Positions 44,453 through 53,662 of a stretch of DNA of 64,000 nucleotides are shown here, in pieces (the stretch's first letter is position 1; the number at the start of each line of letters is the position of its first letter). This DNA comes from Jannaschia rubra. Lineage in GTDB: Bacteria > Pseudomonadota > Alphaproteobacteria > Rhodobacterales > Rhodobacteraceae. Under the pieces are notes generated by a model that was not told where the DNA came from, searched no databases, and worked only from the letters and a program-made list of their open reading frames with translations. The DNA lies in the NCBI RefSeq assembly GCF_001403735.1, contig NZ_CXPG01000021.1, positions 186,001 through 250,000 of the forward strand, read 5' to 3'. The position numbers and the translations under genes are program-made.

Positions 44453-45033
44453 CGGGCCTCCAGCACCTCGTTGCGCGACAGGACGTCGATCACCCGGTCC
44501 ACCATCTGCGGTATCGACAGCGCAGGGGCGCAATCGACCGTCAGCCGCGCCTGTTCGTAGGACGGCGTCCGCACCGCCAGCAGCGACAGCAGCGTCCCCT
44601 TGGGGTCGTCCGTCATCAAAAGCGGGCGCGTCGTCTTGTGCTTCACCCGGTTCCACAGCAGCTCGCCATCGGCGCGCAGCCAGACCGACACGCCCGCCCC
44701 GTCGATGGCCGCGCGGTTCTCGGGGCGCAGGAAGGCCCCGCCGCCGGTGGACAGGACGCCCGGCCCCTCCCGCAGAAGGCGGCGCAAAACCTCGGTCTCG
44801 CGCGCGCGGAAGAAGGCCTCGCCGTCGCGGGCGAAAATTTCGGGGATGGTCATGCGCGCGGCCGCCACCATCGCCTCGTCGGTGTCGCGGAACGGCACGC
44901 CGAGCCGCGTGGCGAGCGCCGTGCCCACCGCCGTCTTGCCGCAGCCCATCATGCCGACGAGAACGACCGGGCGCGTCAATCGCCCCCCCGGCGCGGAAGG
45001 CCCGCCCGGCATCTTGTCGCCCATCGCCTGCAT
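44449..45033 (-). CDS. aroK: Shikimate kinase
   Basis: A P-loop kinase phosphorylating the 3-hydroxyl of shikimate. Walker A is VVLVGMMGCGKTAVG, the shikimate-binding DTDE-type segment is FRDTDEAMV, STGGGAF binds shikimate, and the lid region is KTTRPLL. The ATG at 45033 gives 194 residues. In-frame ATGs at 45069 and 45063 (the longest gives 206 aa) and at 45024 also exist. The reason for 45033 is a possible -10 (GATATAG on the minus strand near 45071-45077), which would put the first two starts at or before the transcript start; this is a weak argument. It precedes aroB in an operon. Confidence 0.92.
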   Translation of the reverse strand: MQAMGDKMPGGPSAPGGRLTRPVVLVGMMGCGKTAVGTALATRLGVPFRDTDEAMVAAARMTIPEIFARDGEAFFRARETEVLRRLLREGPGVLSTGGGAFLRPENRAAIDGAGVSVWLRADGELLWNRVKHKTTRPLLMTDDPKGTLLSLLAVRTPSYEQARLTVDCAPALSIPQMVDRVIDVLSRNEVLEAR

Positions 45034-45062
45034 GCCGCTTTCACGTCCTGTCGCCTGACACA

Positions 45063-45091
45063 TTGCCATCTATATCTGCGCCCGCCACAAT
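45063..45091 (+). promoter_or_regulatory. Sigma-70-type promoter for the 45121-47679 operon
   Basis: TTGCCA (45063-45068) and CACAAT (45086-45091) are separated by 17 bases and match consensus at five and four of six positions. Transcription would start near 45098, 23 bases before the microprotein ATG, which has an AAGGCAGG ribosome binding site. It lies in the divergent gap with aroK. Confidence 0.45.
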
Positions 45092-45120
45092 GGATGCAAC
45101 GATAACGCGGCAAGGCAGGC

Positions 45121-45249
45121 ATGTTCCGGTTCCTCAAATACCTCTTGATCCTTCTCGTCCTCGGCGCCTTGGCCCTGTTCGGTTATTCCTACCTGCTGGA
45201 GCCGGAGACGGCGCCCGTCACCGAGACGATCGAGATTGATGCGGGTTGA
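45121..45249 (+). CDS. 42-residue single-helix membrane microprotein
   Basis: A 42-aa ORF: a positively charged start (MFRFLKY), one hydrophobic helix (about residues 7-24: LLILLVLGALALFGYSYL) and a short acidic tail (LEPETAPVTETIEIDAG). The orientation predicted from the charges is N-in, with the tail in the periplasm. A good ribosome binding site precedes it, and it overlaps the next gene by 11 bases, which suggests real translation and coupling. Similar tiny helices occur upstream of the same secreted protein and xerD in related genomes, as far as I recall. Function unknown. Confidence 0.65.
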   Translation: MFRFLKYLLILLVLGALALFGYSYLLEPETAPVTETIEIDAG

Positions 45250-46747
45250 CGTCGCGGCCCTGGCGCTGATCGCGACCTGTTCCGCCGCCACGGCGCAGCA
45301 GGCGCCCGACTCCGCCATCCCGTGGCTCTCCGACAGTCTGGCCGCCCCCCGCACCCAGCCCCGCACCGACGAGCCGGCGGCGACGCCGCTGACCGGCACC
45401 GACATCGCCGTGATGCCGCTGGGCCAGACCAGCCGCGATGCCGTCGGCCTGCTGGCGGCGAGCCTGACGGGGCTGCCGCGCGACGCCTTCGCCGGGTCCG
45501 ATCCACGGCGGGTGGCCGCGCTGATCCGCGACCTGCCCAGCGACGCGATGCCCGCCATGCAGGATCTGGTGCTGATGCTGATGCTGGCGGAACTCGACCC
45601 GCCGAGAGCCACGAGCGACCCGGACCTTCTGTTCTTCGCCCGCGTGGACGCGCTCTTGCGGTTCGGCGCGCTCGACCAGGCGCAGGCGTTGATGGAGCGG
45701 GCGGGCGCGACCGATGCGGCGGCGTTCCGGCGGTGGTGGGACACGTCCCTTCTGACCGGGTTCGACACGCGGGCCTGCGACGTGATGACGGCCAATCCCG
45801 GCGTGGCGCCGACGCTGCCCGCGCGCATCTTCTGCCTGTCGCGCACCGGCGACTGGGCGGCGGCGGCGCTGACGCTCGACACCGCGCGCGCGCTCGGCGC
45901 CGTGACGGAGGAGGAGGAGCTCCTCCTCGCCAACTTCCTCGACCCCGAACTGTTCGAGGGGGAGCCGCCGCCCATCCCGCCCCGGCCCATGACGCCGCTG
46001 GCGTTCCGCCTGCTCGACGGGATCGGCGAGACGCCCCCGACCCTCGACCTGCCGCTCGCCTTCGCGGTGGCCGACCTGCGGCCCACGACCGGCTGGAAGG
46101 CGCAGATCGAGGCGGCGGAGCGTCTGGTCCGGGTTCAGGCGCTCGACCCCAACCGGCTGCTCGCGCTCTATACCGAAGGGCGGCCTTCGGCCTCGGGCGG
46201 CGTGTGGGACCGGGCGACCGCCATCCAGCGGCTCGACACGGCGCTGCTGGCGGGCGACCCGGATGCGGTGGGCGATGCGCTGCCTTCGGCGGTGGCGCGA
46301 ATGCGCGACGCGGGGCTGCTCGTGCCCTTCGCCACGCTCTACGGCGAGCGGCTGTCGCAGATCGACCTGACCGGTGCGGCGGACGAACTGGCGTTGCGGG
46401 TGGGCCTCCTTTCGCCGTCCTATGAATCCGTCGCGCGGAGCGCCGACCCGAGCCTGCCCCGCGATACCTTCGCCGTGGCCCTGGCCCAGGGCGACCATGA
46501 TGCCGCGCCGCCGCCCGGCCCGCTGCCGCAGGCCATCGCGGACGGCATGACCGGCACCCCGCCCGATCACCTGACGCGGCTGGCAAAGGACGGCCGGCTG
46601 GGCGAAGCGCTGCTGGAATCGGCCATCCTGCTCAAGGGCGGGGCCGGGGCCGACCCCCAGGACATCGCCGACGCGCTGGCCTTCTTCCGCTCCGTCGGGC
46701 TGGAGGACGTGGCGCGGCGCACGGCGCTGCAACTCCTGCTCGGATGA
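45239..46747 (+). CDS. Secreted or periplasmic repeat-like protein of unknown function
   Basis: A 502-residue protein with a Sec signal peptide (residues 1-20, ALIATCSAATAQ). The mature part is Ala/Leu-rich and almost entirely helical, with paired-helix spacing reminiscent of TPR/SEL1-like solenoids (for example DALLRFGALDQAQALMERAG and LSRTGDWAAAALTLDTARAL) but no recognised motif. It has two cysteines (in ACDVM and FCLSR) that could form a disulfide. It is framed by the 42-aa microprotein (11-base overlap) and xerD (4-base overlap), so the three are translated together. I do not recognise a family function. Confidence 0.75.
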   Translation: MRVDVAALALIATCSAATAQQAPDSAIPWLSDSLAAPRTQPRTDEPAATPLTGTDIAVMPLGQTSRDAVGLLAASLTGLPRDAFAGSDPRRVAALIRDLPSDAMPAMQDLVLMLMLAELDPPRATSDPDLLFFARVDALLRFGALDQAQALMERAGATDAAAFRRWWDTSLLTGFDTRACDVMTANPGVAPTLPARIFCLSRTGDWAAAALTLDTARALGAVTEEEELLLANFLDPELFEGEPPPIPPRPMTPLAFRLLDGIGETPPTLDLPLAFAVADLRPTTGWKAQIEAAERLVRVQALDPNRLLALYTEGRPSASGGVWDRATAIQRLDTALLAGDPDAVGDALPSAVARMRDAGLLVPFATLYGERLSQIDLTGAADELALRVGLLSPSYESVARSADPSLPRDTFAVALAQGDHDAAPPPGPLPQAIADGMTGTPPDHLTRLAKDGRLGEALLESAILLKGGAGADPQDIADALAFFRSVGLEDVARRTALQLLLG

Positions 46748-47679
46748 CGGGGACGGGCGCCCTCTGGATCGACCTGTTCCTGGAGGCGCAGGCGGCCGAG
46801 CGTGGCGCGGCGCTGAACTCGCTGATGGCCTACCGGCGCGACCTCGACGACTATGCGGCGCATCTGACGGCGCGGGGGCAGACCGTCGCCACCGCCACCA
46901 AGGCGCAGATCGAAGCCTACCTGATCGCCTGCGAGGCGGCGGGACTGGCCGCATCGACCCGCGCGCGGCGTCTGGCGGCGATCCGGGGGCTTTACCGTTT
47001 CGCCTATGACGACGGGCTGCGGCAGGACGATCCGGCCATCCGCATTTCGGGCCCGCAGAAGCCGAAAAGCCTGCCCAAGACCCTGTCGGAGGCGCAGGTC
47101 GATGCCCTGCTCAACGCTGCCGAGGATATGGGCCGGACCGAGTTGGAGCGTCTGCGCGACACCTGCCTGATGCAGCTGCTCTATGCCACGGGCATGCGGG
47201 TGAGCGAGCTTGTGGGCCTGCCCGTCTCGGCGGCGCGGGGCGACCCCCGGATGCTGCTGGTGCGGGGCAAGGGCGGCAAGGAACGCATGGTCCCCCTGTC
47301 GCCCCAGGCGCGCGACGCCATGGCCGCCTGGCTGGCCTTTCGCGACGCCGAGGCCGACCGCAACCGCGTCGAACGCGGCACCCCCGCGCCCGCGCATCTG
47401 TTCCCGTCGCGCGGCAAGTCGGGGCACCTGACCCGCATCTGGTTTCACGGCCGGATCAAGGCGCTCGCCGCCTTTGCCGGGCTCGACCCCGCCAAGGTCA
47501 GCCCCCATGTCCTGCGCCACGCCTTCGCCACGCATCTTCTGTCGGGCGGCGCCGACCTCAGGGCGATCCAGACCATGCTGGGCCACGCTGACATCTCGAC
47601 CACCGAAATCTATACCCACGTCCTTGAAACCCGCCTGCGGGAGCTGGTGCTGACGCATCATCCGCTGGCCGGTTCGTGA
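46744..47679 (+). CDS. xerD: Site-specific tyrosine recombinase XerD
   Basis: A 311-residue recombinase that, with XerC, resolves chromosome dimers at dif. The N-terminal SAM-like DNA-binding domain spans about 5-95. Catalytic residues are Arg152 (ATGMRVSEL), the beta-hairpin Lys (RGKGGKER, about 178), His255 and Arg258 (SPHVLRHAFATHL), His281 (LGHADIST) and nucleophile Tyr290 (EIYTHV). The length and lack of neighbouring integrase-type features make it chromosomal XerD rather than a phage integrase; XerC is less likely but not excluded. It overlaps the preceding gene by four bases. Confidence 0.92.
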   Translation: MTGTGALWIDLFLEAQAAERGAALNSLMAYRRDLDDYAAHLTARGQTVATATKAQIEAYLIACEAAGLAASTRARRLAAIRGLYRFAYDDGLRQDDPAIRISGPQKPKSLPKTLSEAQVDALLNAAEDMGRTELERLRDTCLMQLLYATGMRVSELVGLPVSAARGDPRMLLVRGKGGKERMVPLSPQARDAMAAWLAFRDAEADRNRVERGTPAPAHLFPSRGKSGHLTRIWFHGRIKALAAFAGLDPAKVSPHVLRHAFATHLLSGGADLRAIQTMLGHADISTTEIYTHVLETRLRELVLTHHPLAGS

Positions 47680-47695
47680 TCTGAAGGAGACCCCG

Positions 47696-48151
47696 ATGAC
47701 CCTCAACGTCTATCTGTCCGGCGAAATCCACACCGACTGGCGGCAGGACATCCTCGACGGCTGCGACCGGGCTGGGCTGGATGTCGCGTTTTCGGCGCCC
47801 GTCACCGATCACGAGGCCTCCGACGATTGCGGCGTCGCGATCATGGGGGCCGAAGCGGACAAGTTCTGGCATGACCACAAGGGCGCCAAGCTGAACGCCA
47901 TCCGCACCCGACGGGGGCTGGAGCAGGCGGATATCGTCGTCGTCCGCTTCGGCGAGAAGTACAAGCAATGGAACGCGGCCTTCGATGCGGGCATGGCCGC
48001 CGCCCTGGGCAAGTCGCTGATCGTGATGCATGGCCCCGAGCATCAGCACCCCCTGAAGGAAGTGGACGCCGCCGCCCTCGCCGTGGTCGAGACGCCCGAG
48101 CAGGTCGTGCAGATCCTGACCTATGTGGAGCGTGGCACCCTGCCCGGCTGA
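47696..48151 (+). CDS. YtoQ family protein
   Basis: A 151-residue small alpha/beta protein starting LNVYLSGEIHTDWRQDI, with VTDHEASDDCG, the NAIRTRRGLEQADIVVVRFG segment and KQWNAAFDAGMAAALGKSLI, all of which match the YtoQ family (fold related to nucleoside 2-deoxyribosyltransferases). The acidic residues and the conserved Tyr and Ser-Gly-Glu start resemble that enzyme family, but the catalytic Glu is not securely placed. Function unknown. It lies 16 bases after xerD, with a GAAGGAGA ribosome binding site. Confidence 0.85.
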   Translation: MTLNVYLSGEIHTDWRQDILDGCDRAGLDVAFSAPVTDHEASDDCGVAIMGAEADKFWHDHKGAKLNAIRTRRGLEQADIVVVRFGEKYKQWNAAFDAGMAAALGKSLIVMHGPEHQHPLKEVDAAALAVVETPEQVVQILTYVERGTLPG

Positions 48152-48205
48152 CGGGCGCAAGCCTAGTCCCTTGCCGCAGGACGGACGCGCGCCCATAACC
48201 CCCCC

Positions 48206-49519
48206 ATGGACACCGCCATTCAGACGATCAACTGGGGCGCGACGCTGGGCACGGCGGCCGCGATCCTGTTCCTTCTCATGCTGTCGGCCTTTTTCTCGGG
48301 GTCGGAAACGGCGCTGACGGCGGCGAGCCGCGGCAAGCTGCGCAGCCAGGCCGACAAGGGCAACGGCAGCGCCGAACGCGCGCTGGCCGTGACCGAGGAC
48401 AGCGAGCGCCTGATCGGGTCGGTCCTTCTGGGCAACAACATCGTCAACATCCTTGCGGCATCGCTGGCCACGGCGCTTTTCACCACGTTGTTCGGCCAGC
48501 AGGGGGTCGCGGTGGCGACGCTGGTGATGACGGCGCTGGTGCTGGTCTTCGCCGAAGTGCTGCCCAAGACCTATGCGATCACGAACCCCGAACGCGCCGC
48601 CGCACTGGTCGCGCCGCCGATTTCGGTGGTGATCCGGGTGTTCAGCCCGGTGGTGTCGGCGGTTCGCGCGCTGGTGCGCGGCGTGCTGCAGCTGTTCGGC
48701 GTGGCCACCGACCCCGACAGCAGAATCATGTCCGCGCATGAGGAGATCGTGGGCGCGATCACGCTGGGCCATACCGAGGGGGGCGTGGAGAAGGAGGACC
48801 GCGACCGCCTGCTGGGCGCGCTCGACCTGTCGGACCGCTTCGTGGAGGAGATCATGCTCCACCGCTCGGGGATCGAGATGATCGACGTGGAGGCCCGGCC
48901 GGGCGACATCCTGGATCAGGTGCTGGCAAGTTCGCACACCCGGATGCCGGTCTATCGCGGCGAGCCCGAGAACATCATCGGAGTGCTGCATACCAAGGAC
49001 CTGCTGCGCGCCATCCACCGCATCGCCAAGGCCGAGGGGGCGAACGCCGACGCCCTGACGCGTTTTGACGTGACCGAGGTGATGATGGAGCCCTATTTCG
49101 TCCCCGAGACGACGACGATGGACGACCAGATGCGCCAGTTCCTGCGCCGCCACACGCATTTCGCGCTGGTGGTGGACGAATACGGCGCGCTTCAGGGCCT
49201 CATCACGCTGGAGGACATCCTGGAGGAGATCGTGGGCGAGATCACCGATGAGCATGACCGTGCGGAGGAGCCGGTGCTCAAGGCCGATGCCGACGGCACC
49301 TATCTGATCGACGGCGCCATGACGATCCGCGACCTGAACCGGGCGACCGAATGGGGCCTGCCCGACGACGAGGCGAATACCGTCGCGGGCCTCGTCATCC
49401 ACGAGGCGCAGACGATCCCCACGCGCGGCCAGGTCTTCAGCTTCCACGGCTTCCGCTTCGAGGTCGCCGAGCGCAAGGCCAACCGGATCACGCAGTTGCG
49501 GATCAGGCCGCTGGGCTAG
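48206..49519 (+). CDS. CorC/HlyC family transporter (CNNM-type, DUF21 plus CBS domains)
   Basis: A 437-residue membrane protein. The N-terminal DUF21 domain has about four hydrophobic segments (10-30, 68-86, 92-112, 140-160) and the conserved FFSGSETALTAASRGKL start. Two CBS domains follow (about 205-325; MLHRSGIEMIDVEA and FVPETTTMDDQMRQFLRR), and then the CorC_HlyC C-terminal domain (from DADGTYLIDGAMTIRDLNR). Members are associated with magnesium and cobalt transport. It is followed after four bases by the formyl-THF cyclo-ligase gene. Confidence 0.92.
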   Translation: MDTAIQTINWGATLGTAAAILFLLMLSAFFSGSETALTAASRGKLRSQADKGNGSAERALAVTEDSERLIGSVLLGNNIVNILAASLATALFTTLFGQQGVAVATLVMTALVLVFAEVLPKTYAITNPERAAALVAPPISVVIRVFSPVVSAVRALVRGVLQLFGVATDPDSRIMSAHEEIVGAITLGHTEGGVEKEDRDRLLGALDLSDRFVEEIMLHRSGIEMIDVEARPGDILDQVLASSHTRMPVYRGEPENIIGVLHTKDLLRAIHRIAKAEGANADALTRFDVTEVMMEPYFVPETTTMDDQMRQFLRRHTHFALVVDEYGALQGLITLEDILEEIVGEITDEHDRAEEPVLKADADGTYLIDGAMTIRDLNRATEWGLPDDEANTVAGLVIHEAQTIPTRGQVFSFHGFRFEVAERKANRITQLRIRPLG

Positions 49520-49523
49520 GCCG

Positions 49524-50180
49524 ATGCAGGACGACGACATCGGGCGCACGCCGCCCTGTTTCGCGCAGGACCTGATCGCGGGTCATCCCGTCGATCAGGC
49601 GACTTGGCGCGACGTGACCCGGTTCCGCCGGGCCGAGCGCGAACGCCTTTATGCCCTGCGGCGCGGCATGGCGCAGGACGACCGCGCAGCCCAGACGGCG
49701 CAGGTGCTGCGGATGATGGACGAGACGCTGGGCGAGGTGCGCGGCCGCACAATCGCCGCCTGGTGGCCTATTCGGGGGGAGCTGGACCTGCGCGACTGGA
49801 TGGCGGACGCGCACCGGCGCGACGCTCAGATGGCGCTGCCGGTCGTGGTCGAAAAGGGGCGGCCCATGGTGTTCCGCCCGTGGTCGCCGGGCTGCGCCAT
49901 GGAGCGCGGCGCGTGGAACATTCCGGTGCCGAAGGCGACAGGGGCGTTGACACCCGACACCGCGCTGGTGCCGCTGGTGGGGGTGGACGCGGCCTGCTTC
50001 AGGCTCGGGAACGGCGGCGGCTACTACGACATGACCTTCGCCGCCATGTCCCCGCTGCCGCGTCGCATCGGTGTGGGCCAAGGCTTCTGCGAAATGTCCA
50101 CGATCTTTCCGCAGCCGTGGGACGTGCCGATGGACACGGTCCTGCTGGGCGACGGACGAATCCTGTCGGCGTCGGCCTGA
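49524..50180 (+). CDS. 5-formyltetrahydrofolate cyclo-ligase
   Basis: A 218-residue enzyme that returns 5-formyl-THF to the folate pool as 5,10-methenyl-THF using ATP. Family features are RRAERERLYALRRGM, AAWWPIRGELDLRDW, VPLVGVDAACFRLGNGGGYYDMTFA (the glycine-rich signature) and IGVGQGFCEM. The first 30 residues are a little longer than usual. It sits directly after the CorC-type gene. Its TGA is followed by the convergent DUF2235 stop three bases later. Confidence 0.9.
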   Translation: MQDDDIGRTPPCFAQDLIAGHPVDQATWRDVTRFRRAERERLYALRRGMAQDDRAAQTAQVLRMMDETLGEVRGRTIAAWWPIRGELDLRDWMADAHRRDAQMALPVVVEKGRPMVFRPWSPGCAMERGAWNIPVPKATGALTPDTALVPLVGVDAACFRLGNGGGYYDMTFAAMSPLPRRIGVGQGFCEMSTIFPQPWDVPMDTVLLGDGRILSASA

Positions 50181-50183
50181 CTC

Positions 50184-51245
50184 CTACTCCGCCGCCTCGG
50201 CCGCGCGCCTCGGCGCCCATATCCGCAGGACGGCGGAGGCGCGGTGGTCGGCGGCCGAAAGGTGCAAGCTCTCACTCGCGTCCAAACCGACGACGCGGCG
50301 ACGGCGGGCGAGGAAGACGGCCCCGAAGCCGCGCCAGTTGCCGACCGACGGGGCAGTCGCATCGGTGGGAAAGCGGTCCTGCCAGCCGTCGGGCAGGTCC
50401 AGGCCAACCGACTGCAACCGCGACAAAAGCCAGACCAGCGGGATGTTCGACAGCGGCCGCGAATCCGCCGCGCCGCCAAGCTGTCCGCCCAGGTCGCCGT
50501 GGGTTCCGCGGAACCAGACCTGCTCGACGCTGGCGGTCCGCGTGCCGTTGGTGCGCCAGCGGTCGAGCGCATAGGCCATCCGCGTCTCGTCCAGCGCCAT
50601 GGCGTGAAAGCCGTGTTCGATGGTCCGGCCCAGCCGGTGCGACCGGAAGGCGTGGACCTGGGGGAACAGGCGCCAGAGGAGCGGCGAGCGAATGCCCACG
50701 GCCTGCACGGTATCGAACACGCCGACGGCCGTGACCCCCGCACGGGGTTGGCAGTACCGGGCAGTGAAGCTGCGCGCTTCCGGCCGGGTCGGATCGCCGC
50801 GGTAATGATCATAGGCGTGGTGCACCATGGCGTCGTCCACGTTTTCGGGCAACAGCAGGCCCACACGGTCGATCATCCCCGCCAGCGCCCGCACGCCGTA
50901 GGCGCCGCGCGAATAGCCCAGCACGAACACCCGGTCGCCGGGACGATAATGCGTGGCCAGAAACGCATAGGCGCGGCGGATCTGGTGGTTGATGCCGACG
51001 CCGGCCATGATCTCGGCCACATGGCGCCAGCCGCGCCATTCGATGCCCGGCTCATAATAGAGGTTGTGGTCCGTATCGGCGTCCAGCAGGCGATAGATCA
51101 GGCCGATCGACGTCTCGCGTCCCGGCACCAGCGACGACATGGTTCCGTCCAGCAGGACGACATGCGTGCGCGACGACGGCTCGGGCCGTTTGACCGTCAG
51201 GTCGCCTCGTCGCCAGATGCGCCGGAGGAAGTCATTCAGCGGCAA
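50184..51245 (-). CDS. DUF2235 alpha/beta hydrolase (Tle1-like phospholipase fold)
   Basis: A 353-residue protein with a DUF2235 hydrolase domain. The opening HVVLLDGTMSSLVPGRETSI matches the family's D-GT signature, the nucleophile elbow is VLGYSRGAYGVRALAG, and DTVQAVGIRSP and EQVWFRGTHGDLGGQL provide the acidic and His residues. DUF2235 proteins include type VI secretion phospholipase effectors, but no VgrG, PAAR or immunity-like gene is adjacent, so an effector role is not supported here. Its first 14 bases overlap the end of the upstream molybdoenzyme gene, suggesting co-transcription of two unrelated enzymes. Confidence 0.85.
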   Translation of the reverse strand: MPLNDFLRRIWRRGDLTVKRPEPSSRTHVVLLDGTMSSLVPGRETSIGLIYRLLDADTDHNLYYEPGIEWRGWRHVAEIMAGVGINHQIRRAYAFLATHYRPGDRVFVLGYSRGAYGVRALAGMIDRVGLLLPENVDDAMVHHAYDHYRGDPTRPEARSFTARYCQPRAGVTAVGVFDTVQAVGIRSPLLWRLFPQVHAFRSHRLGRTIEHGFHAMALDETRMAYALDRWRTNGTRTASVEQVWFRGTHGDLGGQLGGAADSRPLSNIPLVWLLSRLQSVGLDLPDGWQDRFPTDATAPSVGNWRGFGAVFLARRRRVVGLDASESLHLSAADHRASAVLRIWAPRRAAEAAE

Positions 51246-53532
51246 GGGAACCCTTCGCCTGCTGAAGCATCGCCCAGACCCGCGCCGGGGTGAACGGCAT
51301 GTCCACCCGCCGCAGCCCCAGCGGCCAGAGCGCGTCGAGCGCCGCGTTGCCCACGGCCGCCATGGCGCCCACGGTCCCGGCCTCGCCGCAGCCCTTCATC
51401 CCCAGCACGTTGGCGGTGGAGGGCACGGGTTCGGAATGGAACGCGATCATCGGCAGGGCCACGGCGCGGGGCATCCCGTAGTCCATGAATGACGCGGTCA
51501 GAAGCTGCCCGTCCTCGTCGTAGACCACATGCTCGGACACTGCCTGCCCGATGCCCTGCGCCACGCCGCCGTGGACCTGGCCTTCGGCCAGCATGGGGTT
51601 CATCAGGTTGCCGAAATCGTCGACCACGGTGTATTTCACCACGTCCAGGTGCCCGGTGTCGGGGTCGATCTCGACCTCGCAGAGATGGGCGCCGTTGGGA
51701 TAGGACCGCCCCGGCAGCTTCGTCGTCTCGCGCGTGCGCAGCAGGTCCTCGCGCCCGGCCTTGCGCGCCTCGGCCGCAGCCTCCAGCACGTCGATCACGC
51801 GGTTCGATCCGGGGGAACGGAACGCGCCGTCCTCGAAGGCGACCTCCTCCACCTCCATCAGGTCGGCGACGAAGGGCGTGAACTTCTCGACCACCTTCTC
51901 GGCCGTGGCGCGGTTGGCGGTGCCCTGCGTGGTGACGGAGCGCGACCCGCCGGTGCCGCCGCCCGTGGCGATGCGGTCGCTGTCGCCCTGCACGATGTCC
52001 ACCATCTCGGGCGCCACGCCCAGATGGGTGGCGAGGAACTGGCGATAGACCGTCTCATGCCCCTGCCCGTTCGACTGCGTTCCGACATAGAGGGACACGC
52101 GGCCGTCTGCGGTAAACTCGATCTCGGCGTGTTCCGTCGGGTTCCCCAGGATCGATTCGATATAATAGCAAAGGCCCAGACCCCGCAGCCGCCCCCGCGC
52201 CCCGCTCTCCTGCCGCCGTGCGTCGAAGCCGGCCACGTCGGCCTCGGCCATGGCGCGGCCGAGGACGCGGGGAAAATCGCCCACGTCATAGGTCTCGCCC
52301 ATGGCGCTGACATAGGGGAATTGGTCGCGCTGGATGAAGCACCGGCGGCGCAGGTCGAAGCGGTCGACGCCCAGCTTCTTCGCAGCGTAATCCATCGCGC
52401 GTTCCAGCACATAGATGGCTTCGGGCCGGCCGGCCCCGCGATAGGCATCCACCTGCGTAGTGTTGGTGTAGACGCCCTTCGACGTCATGAAACACGCCTG
52501 CACGTCATAGCAGCCGGGCATGACCTTGCTGAACAGCTCCGACTGGATGTGCTGGGCGTAGCCGGAGTTGTAGGCCCCCATGTTCGCCACGTTGTCCATC
52601 CGGTAAGCGATCAGGCGGTTGTCCTCATCGAAGCCGAGCTTCGCGTGACAGATCAGGTCGCGGCCCGCGTTGTCGGACAGCATCGCCTCCGACCGGTCGC
52701 CCATCCAGCGGACGGCACGGCCGAGCGCGCGGGCGGCGTGCGGAACCAGCACCGTTTCGGGATACATGTTCGCCTTCATGCCGAAGCCGCCGCCCACGTC
52801 CGGGGTCGTTACCCGCACCGCTTCGCGGTCCAGCCGCAGCGAGTCGGCCACCTGGTCGCGGATGCCCCAGACGCCCTGCCCGTTGACGCAGACGTGCAAC
52901 CGCTCACCCTCCGGTTCGGCCCAGACACCGCGCGGCTCCAGCGAGGCGCAGATGATGCGGTTGTCGTCCACCGTCAGCTCGACCACCCGCGCCGCACGGG
53001 CCAGCGCCGCTTCGCAGGCCTCCTCGTCGCCCTTGGCATAGTCGTAGGCCACGTTGTCCGGCGCCTCCTCGTGCAGGGCCGGACCGCCGGGCGCTACGTC
53101 CACTTTCACGGGCAGGTCGTCGAAATCGACCATGATCGCCTCGGCCGCGTCGCGCGCCTGCGCCAGCGTGTCGGCGACGACCAGCGCCACCGGCTCGCCC
53201 ACGAACCGCACGACGTCACGCGCCAGGATCGGCCGCTGCGGGTCGGCGGCCGACGATCCGTCGCGGTTCTTCGCGACCGTGGTCGGCAGATGGTTCAGGA
53301 CGTCCGCCGCTTCGATGTCCGACGCCAGCAGGATGGCGGCTACCCCCGGCATCCCCCGCGCATCCTCCGCGTCGATTTCCGCGATGCGCGCGTGCGCGAC
53401 GGGCGAGCGCAGGACATAGGCGTAGAGCGCCCCCGCCGGTGCGGTGTCGTCCACATAGGCGCCCCGCCCGGTCAGCAGGCGCGGGTCCTCGGCGCGGCGG
53501 GTCGACTGGCTCAGGCCGAACTTCTGGATCAT
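51232..53532 (-). CDS. Molybdopterin-binding hydroxylase large subunit, CoxL form II-like, orphan
   Basis: A 766-residue large subunit of the xanthine dehydrogenase/CO dehydrogenase family. The N-terminal domain begins [31 protein letters not shown], the active-site loop [10 protein letters not shown] (363-372), [16 protein letters not shown] and the catalytic Glu in [10 protein letters not shown] are intact. AYRGAGR is the form II signature; true CO dehydrogenases have AYXCSFR, so CO oxidation should not be assumed. The medium FAD and small 2Fe-2S subunits normally encoded beside it are absent here. It is divergent from valS with a 130-base gap. ATG 53532 is selected by the [20 protein letters not shown] start. 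Confidence 0.88.
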   Translation of the reverse strand: MIQKFGLSQSTRRAEDPRLLTGRGAYVDDTAPAGALYAYVLRSPVAHARIAEIDAEDARGMPGVAAILLASDIEAADVLNHLPTTVAKNRDGSSAADPQRPILARDVVRFVGEPVALVVADTLAQARDAAEAIMVDFDDLPVKVDVAPGGPALHEEAPDNVAYDYAKGDEEACEAALARAARVVELTVDDNRIICASLEPRGVWAEPEGERLHVCVNGQGVWGIRDQVADSLRLDREAVRVTTPDVGGGFGMKANMYPETVLVPHAARALGRAVRWMGDRSEAMLSDNAGRDLICHAKLGFDEDNRLIAYRMDNVANMGAYNSGYAQHIQSELFSKVMPGCYDVQACFMTSKGVYTNTTQVDAYRGAGRPEAIYVLERAMDYAAKKLGVDRFDLRRRCFIQRDQFPYVSAMGETYDVGDFPRVLGRAMAEADVAGFDARRQESGARGRLRGLGLCYYIESILGNPTEHAEIEFTADGRVSLYVGTQSNGQGHETVYRQFLATHLGVAPEMVDIVQGDSDRIATGGGTGGSRSVTTQGTANRATAEKVVEKFTPFVADLMEVEEVAFEDGAFRSPGSNRVIDVLEAAAEARKAGREDLLRTRETTKLPGRSYPNGAHLCEVEIDPDTGHLDVVKYTVVDDFGNLMNPMLAEGQVHGGVAQGIGQAVSEHVVYDEDGQLLTASFMDYGMPRAVALPMIAFHSEPVPSTANVLGMKGCGEAGTVGAMAAVGNAALDALWPLGLRRVDMPFTPARVWAMLQQAKGSLAAE

Positions 53533-53662
53533 CGCATCGCTCCGGGTATCAGGGGTCGCGGCAGACCTTAGCGTTCCGCACCCGGCACGCAAGATGCGCC
53601 GCCCTTCCCCTTGGCCGGGCCATTCGCTATCCCCGCAGGCGACAGCGACGCGGAGTACCCAG

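Noticed and set aside
46744-47679. xerD as the integrase of a mobile element
   Set aside because: No attachment-site repeats, tRNA gene or cargo genes are nearby, and the gene is embedded in a coupled operon.
50184-51245. Type VI secretion phospholipase effector
   Set aside because: Only the DUF2235 fold supports it; no VgrG, PAAR, chaperone or immunity gene is near.
53533-53662. T-box or other leader for valS
   Set aside because: T-boxes are not used for valS in this group, and no specifier loop or antiterminator pairing is visible in the 130 bases.
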